A DNA stretch of 64,000 nucleotides from Porphyrobacter sp. (GTDB taxonomy: Bacteria; Pseudomonadota; Alphaproteobacteria; Sphingomonadales; Sphingomonadaceae), in NCBI GenBank assembly GCA_017744315.1, contig JAGIBN010000002.1, positions 434,001 to 498,000 on the forward strand. The letters run 5' to 3'. The first letter of the stretch is position 1. Each line of letters starts with the position of its first letter. The notes under the pieces were generated by a model. It was not told where the DNA came from and did no database searches. It was given only the letters and a program-made list of their open reading frames with translations. Shown here piece by piece: positions 20,358-28,474 of this stretch. The position numbers and the translations under genes are program-made.

Positions 20358-20375
20358 GTGTCACACAGCTGTCAC
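20358..20375 (+). promoter_or_regulatory. PHO-box-like direct repeat upstream of the Nudix-DUF47-pit operon
   Basis: Two 7-base repeats, GTGTCAC and CTGTCAC, are separated by 4 bases. This is the spacing and core of the PhoB box (CTGTCAT-N4-CTGTCAY). The repeat lies 31-48 bases before the proposed ATT start, and its orientation is opposite to the operon. A site so close to the start is better placed for repression than activation. Confidence 0.55.
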
Positions 20376-20453
20376 ATCAACTCGGGACCGCACTGCAGGA
20401 GCATCATTTCCACTATTGAGTAACGCTCGATGGCGTCAATTTCTTCGCAGTAG

Positions 20454-20469
20454 GCGCCTGATAGCGCCG
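20454..20469 (-). terminator. Short GC hairpin downstream of the aldo/keto reductase gene
   Basis: GGCGC and GCGCC arms (5 pairs) enclose a 6-base loop, 55 bases after the stop of the minus-strand aldo/keto reductase gene. There is no T run. The rest of the 20376-20524 gap shows no gene. Weak candidate. Confidence 0.3.
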
Positions 20470-20524
20470 AGCGATCCGCTCTCGAACGGCCGTTTTCATT
20501 TCATTCGCCGGCCAGCAGCGCCGT

Positions 20525-21451
20525 TCAACTTGTCGCGGCAGTCAACCTGTCGAGCTGATCCTGCGTGAGCTGCAACTTCAACGCCTCGAACTGCACGTCG
20601 AGTTGCTCCGGCTCCCGCGCACTGGCGATGGGCGCCGCAATGCCGGGTTGCTTGAGCAGCCAGGCGAGAGCGACCGCGCCATGGCTCGCGCCAGTCTCGG
20701 CGACCACGGCATCGAGTGCCGGCAAGACCGTCAGGCCCTTGTCGAAAAAGCGCTCGATGCTGGAGCCGCGGTTGTGCCGCTCCAGATCCTCGCGCGTGCG
20801 GTACTTGCCCGTGAGGAAACCTGCGGCGAGACCGAACCAGGGAAGCATCGCAATCCCGCGGTCCAGGCAGAGCTGCTGCAAGGCCTGGGGATATTCTTCG
20901 CGCATTACGAGGTTGTATTCGTTCTGCAGGACCGTGAAGCCGGTCATCCCATTGGAATGTGCGATGTCGGAAATTGTGCGGAGGCGGTCGGCGTTGAAGT
21001 TCGAAGCGCCGAGCTCGCGCACCAGGCCCTGCTTGACCAATCCGTCAAAGCCGGCCGCGACTTCCTCCTGCGGCGTTTCTGTCTCGTCCCGGTGAGCGTA
21101 GTAGAGGTCTACATAGTCGGTCTGGAGCCGTTGCAGTGACTTGTGCAGTTCTTCGGTGATTTTGCCGGTCGCCAGGTCACCGGCGTGGCCAAACATCCCG
21201 GTCTTGGTCGCGATCCGCATCTCCGAACGGACACCGCGGCTCTTGAGCCAGTTGCCAATGACCGTCTCGCTCTCGCCGCCGACATGGCCCGGAGCCCAGA
21301 CCGAATAGCCCTGCGCAGTATCGACCATGCGCCCGCCGCCCTCGTAGAAGCGGTCGAGGACCGCAAAGCTGGAGCTCTCATCCGAAGTCCAGCCAAACAC
21401 GTTGCCGCCGAGAACGAGCGGAATCCCCTCAATCGACCAATGGCTTGTCAT
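20525..21451 (-). CDS. Aldo/keto reductase
   Basis: NADPH-dependent oxidoreductase of the aldo/keto reductase superfamily, acting on an unidentified carbonyl substrate. It has 308 residues with a TIM-barrel pattern. The catalytic tetrad is Asp44, Tyr49 (DTAQGYS), Lys83 (IATKTG) and His120 (DLYYAHRDE). Cofactor-binding ASNFN and the C-terminal [13 protein letters not shown] are also in place. The general layout resembles the YajO/Tas-type group. Its ATG overlaps the ribH stop by four bases (ATGA), so it is translated with ribH. A role in flavin metabolism is not implied by the sequence. Confidence 0.9.
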   Translation of the reverse strand: MTSHWSIEGIPLVLGGNVFGWTSDESSSFAVLDRFYEGGGRMVDTAQGYSVWAPGHVGGESETVIGNWLKSRGVRSEMRIATKTGMFGHAGDLATGKITEELHKSLQRLQTDYVDLYYAHRDETETPQEEVAAGFDGLVKQGLVRELGASNFNADRLRTISDIAHSNGMTGFTVLQNEYNLVMREEYPQALQQLCLDRGIAMLPWFGLAAGFLTGKYRTREDLERHNRGSSIERFFDKGLTVLPALDAVVAETGASHGAVALAWLLKQPGIAAPIASAREPEQLDVQFEALKLQLTQDQLDRLTAATS

Positions 21452-21867
21452 GCGAACTTCTCCCGGATTGCGAGCAGGGCCAGAGCCGCTTCGGCCGCGC
21501 CGGCGCCCTTGTTGAGCTGGGCAGGGTCGGCGCGCACGATCGCCTGCGCTTCGTTCTCCACCGTGAGGATGCCATTGCCGACGGCGAGGCCATCCATGGT
21601 CAACGCCATGATCCCGCGCGCGCTTTCGCCGGCGACGATCTCGAAGTGATAGGTCTCTCCACGGATCACCACGCCAAGCGCCACGAACCCTTCGTAGCGC
21701 CCGCTTTCGGCGGCGGAGGCGATGGCGCCGGGAACTTCGAGCGCGCCGGGAACCGTCAGCACTTCGACCTGGTGCCCAGCATTCTCGAGCGCCTCGCGCG
21801 CGCCTGCAATGAGCATGTCGTTGAGGTGGTCGTAGAAGCGGGCTTCAACGATCAGGAAACGGGCCAT
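21448..21867 (-). CDS. ribH: 6,7-dimethyl-8-ribityllumazine synthase
   Basis: Condenses 3,4-dihydroxy-2-butanone 4-phosphate (made by RibB) with the ribityl-pyrimidine to give lumazine, the penultimate riboflavin step. It has 139 residues. Motifs visible are [27 protein letters not shown] with the catalytic His74, and [11 protein letters not shown]. The ATG at 21867 has CCGGAG 6 bases upstream. It is separated from the RibB gene by the divergent NADH dehydrogenase gene. ribD and ribE are not in this window. Confidence 0.96.
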   Translation of the reverse strand: MARFLIVEARFYDHLNDMLIAGAREALENAGHQVEVLTVPGALEVPGAIASAAESGRYEGFVALGVVIRGETYHFEIVAGESARGIMALTMDGLAVGNGILTVENEAQAIVRADPAQLNKGAGAAEAALALLAIREKFA

Positions 21868-21927
21868 CGTTACTCCGGAGCTAAATAGACTGGGCCACCG
21901 AGCCGCACCGAAAGCGCGGATCGTGCG

Positions 21928-21938
21928 TCACCTCCTTA
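21928..21938 (-). promoter_or_regulatory. Orphan perfect Shine-Dalgarno sequence upstream of ribH
   Basis: The minus strand reads TAAGGAGGTGA, complementary to the 16S rRNA 3' end over its whole length, 61 bases before the ribH ATG. No ATG, GTG or TTG lies at a useful distance after it, though an open frame runs from it to a stop at 21881. It could be a ribosome standby site or the start of a leader peptide. Confidence 0.35.
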
Positions 21939-22041
21939 ATCGCCCCGGCTGGCGGCACAAGCTCCGCGAGGCGTGCTTCATCCACTTGTAGACGAAGGCC
22001 TCTCAACCGCGCATTGTGTGGGGCCGGGGCACGGCACCGGC

Positions 22042-23376
22042 ATGTCCCGCGACGGGGGTACCGAGTTGCAGCGCAAGACGCAGATCGTCGTTGTCGGAGG
22101 CGGCGCGGGCGGCCTCGAACTGGTCCGCCGTCTCGGCGCCCGATATGGCCGCAAGCGTCACGACATCATCCTGCTCGAGAAGAACCGCACCCACATCTGG
22201 AAGCCGTTGCTGCACGAAGTCGCGGCAGGCTCGCTCGACGCCAACCTCGATGAAGTCGGCTATCGCAGCCATTGCCATCGCTGGGGCTACCGGTACTTCT
22301 TTGGCACGCTTGAGAGTGTCGATCGGGCCAACCAACAGGTGATCGTCGCACCCATGCTCGACGACGACGGCAGCGAGATCATCGCGCGTCACACGATCCG
22401 TTACGACTACCTAGTGATCGCCATAGGCTCGGTATCGAATGACTTCGGCACCCCGGGCGTGGCCGAAAATTGCATGCGGTTAGACGATCGTATCGGCGCA
22501 GACCGTTTCCGCTACCGCCTTCTCGACCATTGCCTGCGGGTCTCGCGCGAGATGAGTGCAGACCCCTCCTGCGATGCCCACGTCAAGGTCGTCATCGTCG
22601 GTGGCGGAGCGACCGGCGTGGAACTTGCTGCCGAACTCTACAATGCGGCGGCAGCGCTGCGGTACTACGGACTGGAAGTCTTCGACGAAAGCCGGCTTGA
22701 AATCACGTTAGTCGAGGCGGGGCCCCGCATACTACCGGCTCTGCCCGACCGTCTGGCAGAGGCAGCGCAGGCCGAGCTCGAGGCGCTCGGTGTCCGCGTT
22801 CTTTCCGGTGTCCGCGTCACGGAAGCCAAGCCCCACGTCATCGTTACGGAGAGCGGTGAGAGAATTGAGGGCGACCTGCTGGTCTGGGCGGCGGGCGTAA
22901 AAGCCTCTCCGGTGTTGGCTGATCTCGACCTCGAGACCAATCGGATCAACCAGCTCGTCGTCAAGGACACTCTCCAGACGACCCGAGATCCCAAGATATT
23001 CGCCATGGGCGACTGTTGCTCATGCATTTCGCCAGGACGAACCGCCCCCGTGCCGCCGAGAGCTCAAGCGGCGCACCAAATGGCGCGGACCGTCTTCGAC
23101 AATCTGGTCCGCGACATGGACGAAAAGCCGCTCAAGCCCTTTGTCTACCACGATCACGGGTCGTTGGTGTCGCTGAGCCGCTTCTCAACCGTGGGCAGTC
23201 TGATGGGCAGTCTTGTCGGCGGTAGAATGGCCATCGAGGGACGCCTGGCCCGCCTGGTCTATACCTCACTCTACCGCATGCACCTGATCGCGATCCACGG
23301 CTGGCTGAAGGGATGGGCGCTCATCCTGGTCGGTCAGGTCAATCGTATCGTCCGCCCGCGGCTCAAATTGCATTGA
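22042..23376 (+). CDS. ndh: NAD(P)/FAD-dependent oxidoreductase, type II NADH dehydrogenase
   Basis: Non-proton-pumping NADH:quinone oxidoreductase on the inner face of the membrane. It has 444 residues from the ATG at 22042 (MSRDGGTELQRK). Earlier starts back to 21973 are possible, since the ribosome-binding site is poor everywhere. The FAD-binding fold begins IVVVGGGAGGLELVRRLG and the NAD-binding fold VVIVGGGATGVELAAELY. LVWAAGVKASP and FAMGDCCS are family motifs. The C-terminal part (HLIAIHGWLKGWALILVG) is the amphipathic, membrane-attaching end. It diverges from ribH and converges with the RibBX gene, giving a patch of flavin makers and users. Confidence 0.9.
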   Translation: MSRDGGTELQRKTQIVVVGGGAGGLELVRRLGARYGRKRHDIILLEKNRTHIWKPLLHEVAAGSLDANLDEVGYRSHCHRWGYRYFFGTLESVDRANQQVIVAPMLDDDGSEIIARHTIRYDYLVIAIGSVSNDFGTPGVAENCMRLDDRIGADRFRYRLLDHCLRVSREMSADPSCDAHVKVVIVGGGATGVELAAELYNAAAALRYYGLEVFDESRLEITLVEAGPRILPALPDRLAEAAQAELEALGVRVLSGVRVTEAKPHVIVTESGERIEGDLLVWAAGVKASPVLADLDLETNRINQLVVKDTLQTTRDPKIFAMGDCCSCISPGRTAPVPPRAQAAHQMARTVFDNLVRDMDEKPLKPFVYHDHGSLVSLSRFSTVGSLMGSLVGGRMAIEGRLARLVYTSLYRMHLIAIHGWLKGWALILVGQVNRIVRPRLKLH

Positions 23377-23401
23377 GCGCGCGAGCGGCTGCGATTGAAG
23401 A

Positions 23402-24706
23402 TCACGCGGGACCGATTGGCCTCTCCCCGACGATCGACAGGTCGTAGCCCTCAAGCCCGACCAGCGAGTGACGAGTATTGGTGAGCAAGACCATGTCGTG
23501 CACCCCAAGCTCGGCGAGGATCTGAGCGCCGACGCCGTAGTCGCGCTGTTCCGAGGGCATGTCGCCTTCGTCCGCTGCTGGTTCAGAGCGGTCGCGGTCG
23601 AGTTCGCGGATGGCGCTGCTGGCGTGGCCAGGGGAGGGGCGGTTGATCAGGACGACCACGCCCGCGCCTTCCTCGCCGATCATGCGCATCGCCCCTTCGA
23701 GCAGGCCTTGCCGCTCGGTGTCGTGCGCGAAAACGTCATCGAATACGGAGAGCGCATGCATCCGGACCAGCGTCGGCTTGGCGGGATCGATGTGTCCTTT
23801 CACCAGGGCCATGGTCTCACCCTTGGTGGCCTTGTTGTAGAAGCTGATCGCCCGCCAGTCGCCGCCCCACAGGCTGGTGAAGCGGCTCTCCGCGCGCTTC
23901 TCCACCAAGTGGTCGTGGCGGCGGCGATAGGCGATGAGGTCGCGGATCGTACCGATCTTGATGCCATGCTTGCGACCGAAGCCGATCAAGTCGTCGAGCC
24001 GGGCCATCGTGCCGTCTTCGGCCATGATTTCGCAGATGACGCCCGAGGGATTGAGCCCGGCGAGGCGCGAGATATCGACAGCCGCCTCGGTGTGCCCGGC
24101 GCGAACCAAAACGCCGCCTTCGCGCGCGACGAGCGGGAAGACGTGGCCGGGGCTGACGATGTCGTCGGCGCCTTTGCCGGCATCGATAGCCACCGAGATG
24201 GTCCGCGCGCGGTCGGCGGCGCTGATCCCGGTGGTCACGCCTTCGCGCGCCTCGATCGAGGTGGTGAAGGCGGTTTCCATACGGCTGCGGTTGTTGCGGC
24301 TCATCGGCTGCAGCCCGAGCGTTTCGACGCGCGGCTGGCCGAGGGCGAGGCAGATCAGGCCACGCCCATAGGTGGCCATGAAGTTGATCGCATCGGGCGT
24401 CGCCATCTGAGCGGGAATGATCAGATCGCCTTCGTTCTCCCGGTCTTCGTCGTCGACCAGGATAAACATGCGGCCGTTACGCGCCTCGTCGATGATCTGC
24501 TCGATCGGTACCAGGATCGGCGTTTCGTCGTTGGCCGAGAGAAATCGGTCGAGCTTGCCAAGCGTATCCGCGGTCGGATTCCAGGTCGGCTCCGTACAGT
24601 CGCGCAAGGTGTTGGCATGAAGGCCGGCTGCCCGGGCCAGTCCAGCCCGGGTCATCCGGCCCTGGCTCACGAGATCGCGGACGCGATCAATGATTGAAGC
24701 GTTCAT
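23402..24706 (-). CDS. ribB: HTH-RibBX: 3,4-dihydroxy-2-butanone 4-phosphate synthase with N-terminal HTH and degenerate GTP cyclohydrolase II domain
   Basis: Makes the four-carbon riboflavin precursor from ribulose 5-phosphate. It has 434 residues in three parts. Residues 1-58 form an XRE-like helix-turn-helix (MTRAGLARAAGLHANTLRD). Residues 64-265 are the DHBP synthase with DDEDRENEGDL (85-95) and GHTEAAVDI (204-212). Residues 270-434 resemble GTP cyclohydrolase II but contain no cysteine at all after Cys225, so the three zinc ligands are missing and that activity should be absent. This is the RibBX type described in proteobacteria; the HTH is an extra. An inverted repeat 12-29 bases before the ATG suggests autoregulation. 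It converges with ndh. Confidence 0.93.
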   Translation of the reverse strand: MNASIIDRVRDLVSQGRMTRAGLARAAGLHANTLRDCTEPTWNPTADTLGKLDRFLSANDETPILVPIEQIIDEARNGRMFILVDDEDRENEGDLIIPAQMATPDAINFMATYGRGLICLALGQPRVETLGLQPMSRNNRSRMETAFTTSIEAREGVTTGISAADRARTISVAIDAGKGADDIVSPGHVFPLVAREGGVLVRAGHTEAAVDISRLAGLNPSGVICEIMAEDGTMARLDDLIGFGRKHGIKIGTIRDLIAYRRRHDHLVEKRAESRFTSLWGGDWRAISFYNKATKGETMALVKGHIDPAKPTLVRMHALSVFDDVFAHDTERQGLLEGAMRMIGEEGAGVVVLINRPSPGHASSAIRELDRDRSEPAADEGDMPSEQRDYGVGAQILAELGVHDMVLLTNTRHSLVGLEGYDLSIVGERPIGPA

Positions 24707-24717
24707 GACTTCGATAT

Positions 24718-24755
24718 ATCACATCGTAATGTGATGGCAATCATGTACATCACAT
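24718..24755 (-). promoter_or_regulatory. Palindromic operator candidate before the HTH-RibBX gene
   Basis: ATCACAT and ATGTGAT form a perfect inverted repeat around CGTA (24718-24735). A third ATCACAT half-site lies at 24749-24755, 31 bases from the first, about three helical turns. The element starts 12 bases before the ATG and the stretch is much richer in A+T than its surroundings. The HTH of the adjacent protein is the obvious candidate binder. No FMN riboswitch was recognised here. Confidence 0.5.
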
Positions 24756-24918
24756 TTCATCCACTTTAGGACCTGTTCAAGTGGCGGGCAAATTCGAGTG
24801 AATCGCAAGGATGTTCGAGTTGAAATGTGTGACAGTGCAAAAGCCGTGCAATTGCCGGGATATGGCTTCCAAAGTGCCCGAGCTTGCGTGAATGGTGTTA
24901 CCGCCGCATGGAGCCAAA

Positions 24919-25443
24919 GTGACCGAGCTTAGCCAGACCCACGAGGATCTCCTCGATTCCTTCCGTTCCGCGATGCGGCACGTCGCCGCCACCGTCTATG
25001 CGGTCACGACCGGGCATGGCGGTGATCGTTATGGCATCCTGGCGACTGCGGTCAGTTCGCTCAGCTTCGATCCGCCGTCGCTGCTGGTTTGCGTCAATCG
25101 CACTGCCTCGCTCCATGCGCCGCTCGCGACGGCCGAGACCTTTTGCGTCAACGTGCTCGGTCTTGGAAACCGGGACGTGGCGGAGCATTTCATGAAGGAT
25201 CGCGCGCTCGATCGCTTTGCGGTCGGTGCCTGGGAGGAAGCTTATGGCGTGCCCGTCCTCGCGACGGCGCAGTCGAGCATCGTGTGCCGCCGGGTTCATT
25301 GCCATGATTTCGGTACGCACTCGATCTTCATCGGAGAGCTGATCGCCGCCACCCACCGCGAAGACGCCACACCGCTGACCTACTACGACAGGCAGTATAT
25401 CGACATCAGCCAGGCTCCCGAGCGAGGCTGCGCGCAGGGCTGA
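24919..25443 (+). CDS. Flavin reductase family protein
   Basis: Small NAD(P)H:flavin oxidoreductase of the HpaC-like, FMN-binding split-barrel family, which supplies reduced flavin to a partner monooxygenase. From the GTG at 24919 it has 174 residues (MTELSQTHEDLL). GGAG lies about 10 bases upstream. An ATG at 24892 gives nine more residues and cannot be excluded. Family-like stretches are MRHVAATVYAVTT, GILATAVSSLSFDPPSLLVCVN and FCVNVLGLGNRDVAEHF, ending with PLTYYDRQYIDI. No partner monooxygenase is nearby. Its stop directly abuts the stop of the convergent M48 gene. Confidence 0.88.
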   Translation: MTELSQTHEDLLDSFRSAMRHVAATVYAVTTGHGGDRYGILATAVSSLSFDPPSLLVCVNRTASLHAPLATAETFCVNVLGLGNRDVAEHFMKDRALDRFAVGAWEEAYGVPVLATAQSSIVCRRVHCHDFGTHSIFIGELIAATHREDATPLTYYDRQYIDISQAPERGCAQG

Positions 25444-26415
25444 CTATTCGAACGGCTGATCCCGCCGGGCCAGCAAGTGCCCCGGGTAAGTCGGTCCAGC
25501 GCCACTGCCGATATAATCGGCGATTTCACGTTCGATCAGCGCGGCTCTGGCCTCGGCCGAAGGGTAGACGCGGCTACGCGTCAGGCCGCCCGAGGTCCGT
25601 TGCCCCAGACTCGATCGCCAAAATTTCGGAGCAATCCGGGGATCGTAGCCGGCATTGGCGAGCAGGTGGACCGCCATCCGGTCAGCCTCAACTTCGACCT
25701 GCCGGTTGAGCTGCTGGTTGCGGCCGAACTCGCCGAAAAAGCCTTTGTCGACGCCCGCGTCTTTCAACCGGCGGCGATGCTCGAGCACGACGTGGGCGAG
25801 TTCGTGGGCGAAAACAACCGCCAGCTCCTCATCGGTGGCGACGGTGGCCAAGCCGTAGTTCACCTGGATGACCCGGCCATCGGATCGGCCGTTGAGCCCA
25901 TCGGCGACCTTGATCTCCACCAGCACCCTGCAGCCCGGCCTTGCCTCGACCGACACGGGGCGCTCCTGACCGTCACGGACGATCTTGAGCTGCACAGGTC
26001 CCTGCGGCGGCTGATCGGCGAGAGCCGCGAAGACGGCATCCCGCACTGGGGACTTGCCGTCCGCCTTCATGTCCGACGTGGGGGTCGAGCCAATGGCAGC
26101 GATGCCGTCCCGTGGCTGAAGCACTGCAGCGGCCGGTGATCCGGGGATCACCGCCGAGACCGCGATAGGGCCATTCGCGAACGCCGCGTCCTGGCCACCC
26201 TGGGTGTACTGGTCGAGACTGTGCATGATCATGCCGGTCAGCGGCATCTGCTGTCGGCAAAGCGCCTGGTTGGCACCCATCATGCGCTCGGCAATCGTCG
26301 CCAGCCTGACGTCCTGCTGCAGCAAGGCGTCGAGCGAGCCGGCTTCCTGCGCGACGGCCTGAGAGCCACACGCAAGCGCAGCGGCAACGATCAGCAGTTT
26401 CCGGGAAATGCGCAT
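25444..26415 (-). CDS. Secreted M48 family metallopeptidase with PDZ-like region
   Basis: Periplasmic zinc protease. The 323 residues start with a signal peptide (cleavage likely after AVA, residues 20-22). A PDZ-like segment spans about residues 80-155 (VIPGSPAAAVLQPRDGIAAIGS). The peptidase core holds His204-Glu205-x2-His208 (FAHELAHVVLEH), and the third ligand is probably in EVEADRMAVHLLANAGYDP. The ATG at 26415 overlaps the stop of the upstream dehydrogenase gene by one base (TGATG). It may act in envelope quality control like other M48 proteins, but its operon partners do not reveal a substrate. Confidence 0.88.
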   Translation of the reverse strand: MRISRKLLIVAAALACGSQAVAQEAGSLDALLQQDVRLATIAERMMGANQALCRQQMPLTGMIMHSLDQYTQGGQDAAFANGPIAVSAVIPGSPAAAVLQPRDGIAAIGSTPTSDMKADGKSPVRDAVFAALADQPPQGPVQLKIVRDGQERPVSVEARPGCRVLVEIKVADGLNGRSDGRVIQVNYGLATVATDEELAVVFAHELAHVVLEHRRRLKDAGVDKGFFGEFGRNQQLNRQVEVEADRMAVHLLANAGYDPRIAPKFWRSSLGQRTSGGLTRSRVYPSAEARAALIEREIADYIGSGAGPTYPGHLLARRDQPFE

Positions 26416-27560
26416 CAATCGAGCAAGGCCCTGACTTCGTTCAGCGACCGCGCCCCGAGCATGGCCATGGTCCGCGCGGTTTCCGCCTTCAACAGCTCCA
26501 GCGCCCGCGTGACCCCGGCTTCACCGGCGGCACCGAGGCCATAGAGCGGAGCTCGTCCAACCATCACGCCGTCAGCCCCGAGCGCCACGGCCTTGACGAT
26601 GTCGCTCCCCCGCCGAACGCCGCTGTCGAGGAATACGGTCATCTTCCCGCCCACGACCGAGACGATCTCGGGCAGGGCGTCGATCGAGGCGATCGAGGAA
26701 TCGAGCGCCCGTCCTCCATGGTTGGAAACGACAACACCGTCGGCCCCTAGCGCGAGCGCATGACGCGCGTCTTCGGGGTGCAGCACACCCTTGAGGATCA
26801 GCTTGCCCGGCCAGCGATCACGCAGGTCTTTCACGCCTTCCCAATCGAGATCGTCCTGCTTGAACAAAGCTCCGGGAGGCGCGCCCTTGGTGATCTTGGC
26901 CCGCAGGCGGTCGGGCAGGTTGGCTTGCGTCGGGATGCCACCGCCGAGCGTGTAGCGCCCCATCACGCCGGCCAGCCAGCGCGGATGGGTCAGTACGTCG
27001 AGCGTGTTGCGGGCGTTGAGCTTGAAGGGCGTGCCGAAACCGTTGCGGTGGATATATTCGCGGTTCGGCGGGACCGGCAGGTCGAGCGTGACGAACAGCG
27101 CCTCGCATCCAAGTTCATGTGCCCGCTGGACCACGTCGAAGGACAGCGAACGGTCCTCCCACAAGTAGAGCTGGAACCACAGTCGGCCACCGGCAACCGC
27201 GATCTGCTCCAGATCCATCGTGCTGGCGCTGGAGATGGTGAAGGGCAGCCCGGCCTTGGCCGCGGCCCGTGCCAGGGCCAGGTCGCCCTGATACCACATG
27301 AGGCCCGCGGCCCCGGTCGGCGCGACCGCGAGGGGCAGGGGCGTGGCCTGTCCGAAGATCTCGGCGCTCGTGTCGATCGCATGCACGCCGCGCAGAACGC
27401 GGGGGCGAAAGGTCACCTGCTCGAACCCGGCACGATTGCGCGCCATGCCAGCTTCGTCCTCGACCCCGCGCTCGAGGTACTCCCAGATCCCGTGCGGCAG
27501 GCGCCGCCGGGCCCGCTCGCGGAGATCCGCGATGTTGTAGCAGGCGAGATCGCCTTTCAC
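26415..27560 (-). CDS. FMN-dependent alpha-hydroxy-acid dehydrogenase (L-lactate dehydrogenase-like)
   Basis: Oxidises an L-2-hydroxy acid to the 2-keto acid with FMN. L-lactate (LldD) is most likely, but mandelate or glycolate cannot be excluded from sequence alone. It has 381 residues. Features visible are VAPTGAAGLMWYQGD, SSASTMDLEQIA, WFQLYLWEDR, VTLDLPVPPNRE, catalytic His281 with Arg284 in SNHGGRALD, and the phosphate-binding DSGVRRGSDIVKAVALGAD. It sits between an SDR gene (7 bases upstream) and the M48 protease gene (1-base overlap). Quinones are probably the electron acceptor, as in LldD. Confidence 0.88.
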   Translation of the reverse strand: MKGDLACYNIADLRERARRRLPHGIWEYLERGVEDEAGMARNRAGFEQVTFRPRVLRGVHAIDTSAEIFGQATPLPLAVAPTGAAGLMWYQGDLALARAAAKAGLPFTISSASTMDLEQIAVAGGRLWFQLYLWEDRSLSFDVVQRAHELGCEALFVTLDLPVPPNREYIHRNGFGTPFKLNARNTLDVLTHPRWLAGVMGRYTLGGGIPTQANLPDRLRAKITKGAPPGALFKQDDLDWEGVKDLRDRWPGKLILKGVLHPEDARHALALGADGVVVSNHGGRALDSSIASIDALPEIVSVVGGKMTVFLDSGVRRGSDIVKAVALGADGVMVGRAPLYGLGAAGEAGVTRALELLKAETARTMAMLGARSLNEVRALLD

Positions 27561-27567
27561 GCCAGGC

Positions 27568-28296
27568 TCAGCCGCGCCCGAGGAACGGCAGGTCGATCTG
27601 GACGACCATGCCCTCGTAGAAGTTGAGGTGATCGGGGATATCGCACATGTGGATGATCACGTCGGCGATATCCTTGGGGGATGCCGCGAAGTTCTCCGGC
27701 AGCTTGACCGCACCCGGCGCGATCTCGGTTGCGACGATGCCCGGATGGAAGATCGAGGCGGCGATGTTGTGCTCGCGCCCGTCGATCGCGAGTGAGCGGG
27801 TCAACCCGTCGAGGCCCCACTTGCTCGCGGCATAGGCCGGACTATGCGGCCGCGGCACGCGTGCCGAGATCGAGCCGATGTTGATGATCCGCCCGCGGCC
27901 CTTGCCCTTCATCACGCGGAACGCCGCGCGGCTGCAGAGGAAGGCCGAGGTGAGGTTGGTCGAAAGCACCTGCTCCCAGGTTTCGAGCGTCATCTCGTCG
28001 ACCGGGGTGCTGTCGGCGATGCCGGCGTTGTTGATCACCACGTCGACCGTGCCGAACCGCTCAACCGCCTGAGCAAAGAGGTTGTCGACCGCTGCCTCAC
28101 TGGTGACATCGGTAGCGACGGCCAGCGCTTCGCCGCCCATCGCCTCGATCCGCTCGACCAGCGAGGTCAGCCGCTCGACCCGGCGGGCAGCGAGCACGAC
28201 CTTGGCGCCCTTCTCGACAAATGAAATCGCACAGGCTTCACCGATACCCGAACTGGCGCCGGTCACGACCGCGACCCGGCCCTGCAGAATGCTCAA
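27568..28296 (-). CDS. SDR family NAD(P)-dependent oxidoreductase
   Basis: Classical short-chain dehydrogenase of 242 residues. The cofactor motif is TGASSGIG (residues 12-19), followed by NNAG, catalytic Ser in GSISARV and Tyr-x3-Lys in YAASK. The closing PGIVATEI is also standard. The Arg pair in LAARRVER after the second strand suggests preference for NADP. The YdfG-like serine/3-hydroxy acid dehydrogenase group is the closest general match, but the substrate is not evident. It is first of a three-gene minus-strand set with the hydroxyacid dehydrogenase and M48 genes and diverges from the EF-G paralogue. Confidence 0.88.
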   Translation of the reverse strand: MSILQGRVAVVTGASSGIGEACAISFVEKGAKVVLAARRVERLTSLVERIEAMGGEALAVATDVTSEAAVDNLFAQAVERFGTVDVVINNAGIADSTPVDEMTLETWEQVLSTNLTSAFLCSRAAFRVMKGKGRGRIINIGSISARVPRPHSPAYAASKWGLDGLTRSLAIDGREHNIAASIFHPGIVATEIAPGAVKLPENFAASPKDIADVIIHMCDIPDHLNFYEGMVVQIDLPFLGRG

Positions 28297-28407
28297 CAGT
28301 CATCCCCTTCATGAAGTTCTATCTGCTGACCGCTTAACCAAGCGAAGCGCCGAGCGGAACCTCCAAAAGCACAGGCGGAGAATTCCGGGGTTGCCTTCCG
28401 GGCCGCA

Positions 28408-28426
28408 TGCGTCAATCTTTGACGCA
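28408..28426 (+). promoter_or_regulatory. Perfect inverted repeat in the leader of the EF-G-like gene
   Basis: TGCGTCAA and TTGACGCA, 8-base arms with a TCT centre, lie 49 bases before the ATG of the EF-G paralogue and 112 bases before the divergent SDR gene. This could be an operator for a dimeric repressor or a small leader hairpin. The rest of the 178-base gap shows no gene. Confidence 0.4.
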
Positions 28427-28474
28427 GGGATCGAACCTTGGGCTCCGCGACGGGAGGCAACCAAGGAGAGGATC

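Noticed and set aside
23468..24697. 409-codon open frame on the plus strand
   Set aside because: Antisense to the HTH-RibBX gene; composition is His/Asp/Gly-rich with no domain.
24707..24918. FMN riboswitch upstream of the riboflavin gene
   Set aside because: No conserved RFN element sequence or multi-stem layout was recognised here or before ribH; an inverted-repeat operator is seen instead.
28082..28474. 131-codon N-terminal extension of the EF-G-like protein
   Set aside because: It overlaps the SDR gene in antisense. The strong AAGGAGAGG before 28475 marks the real start.
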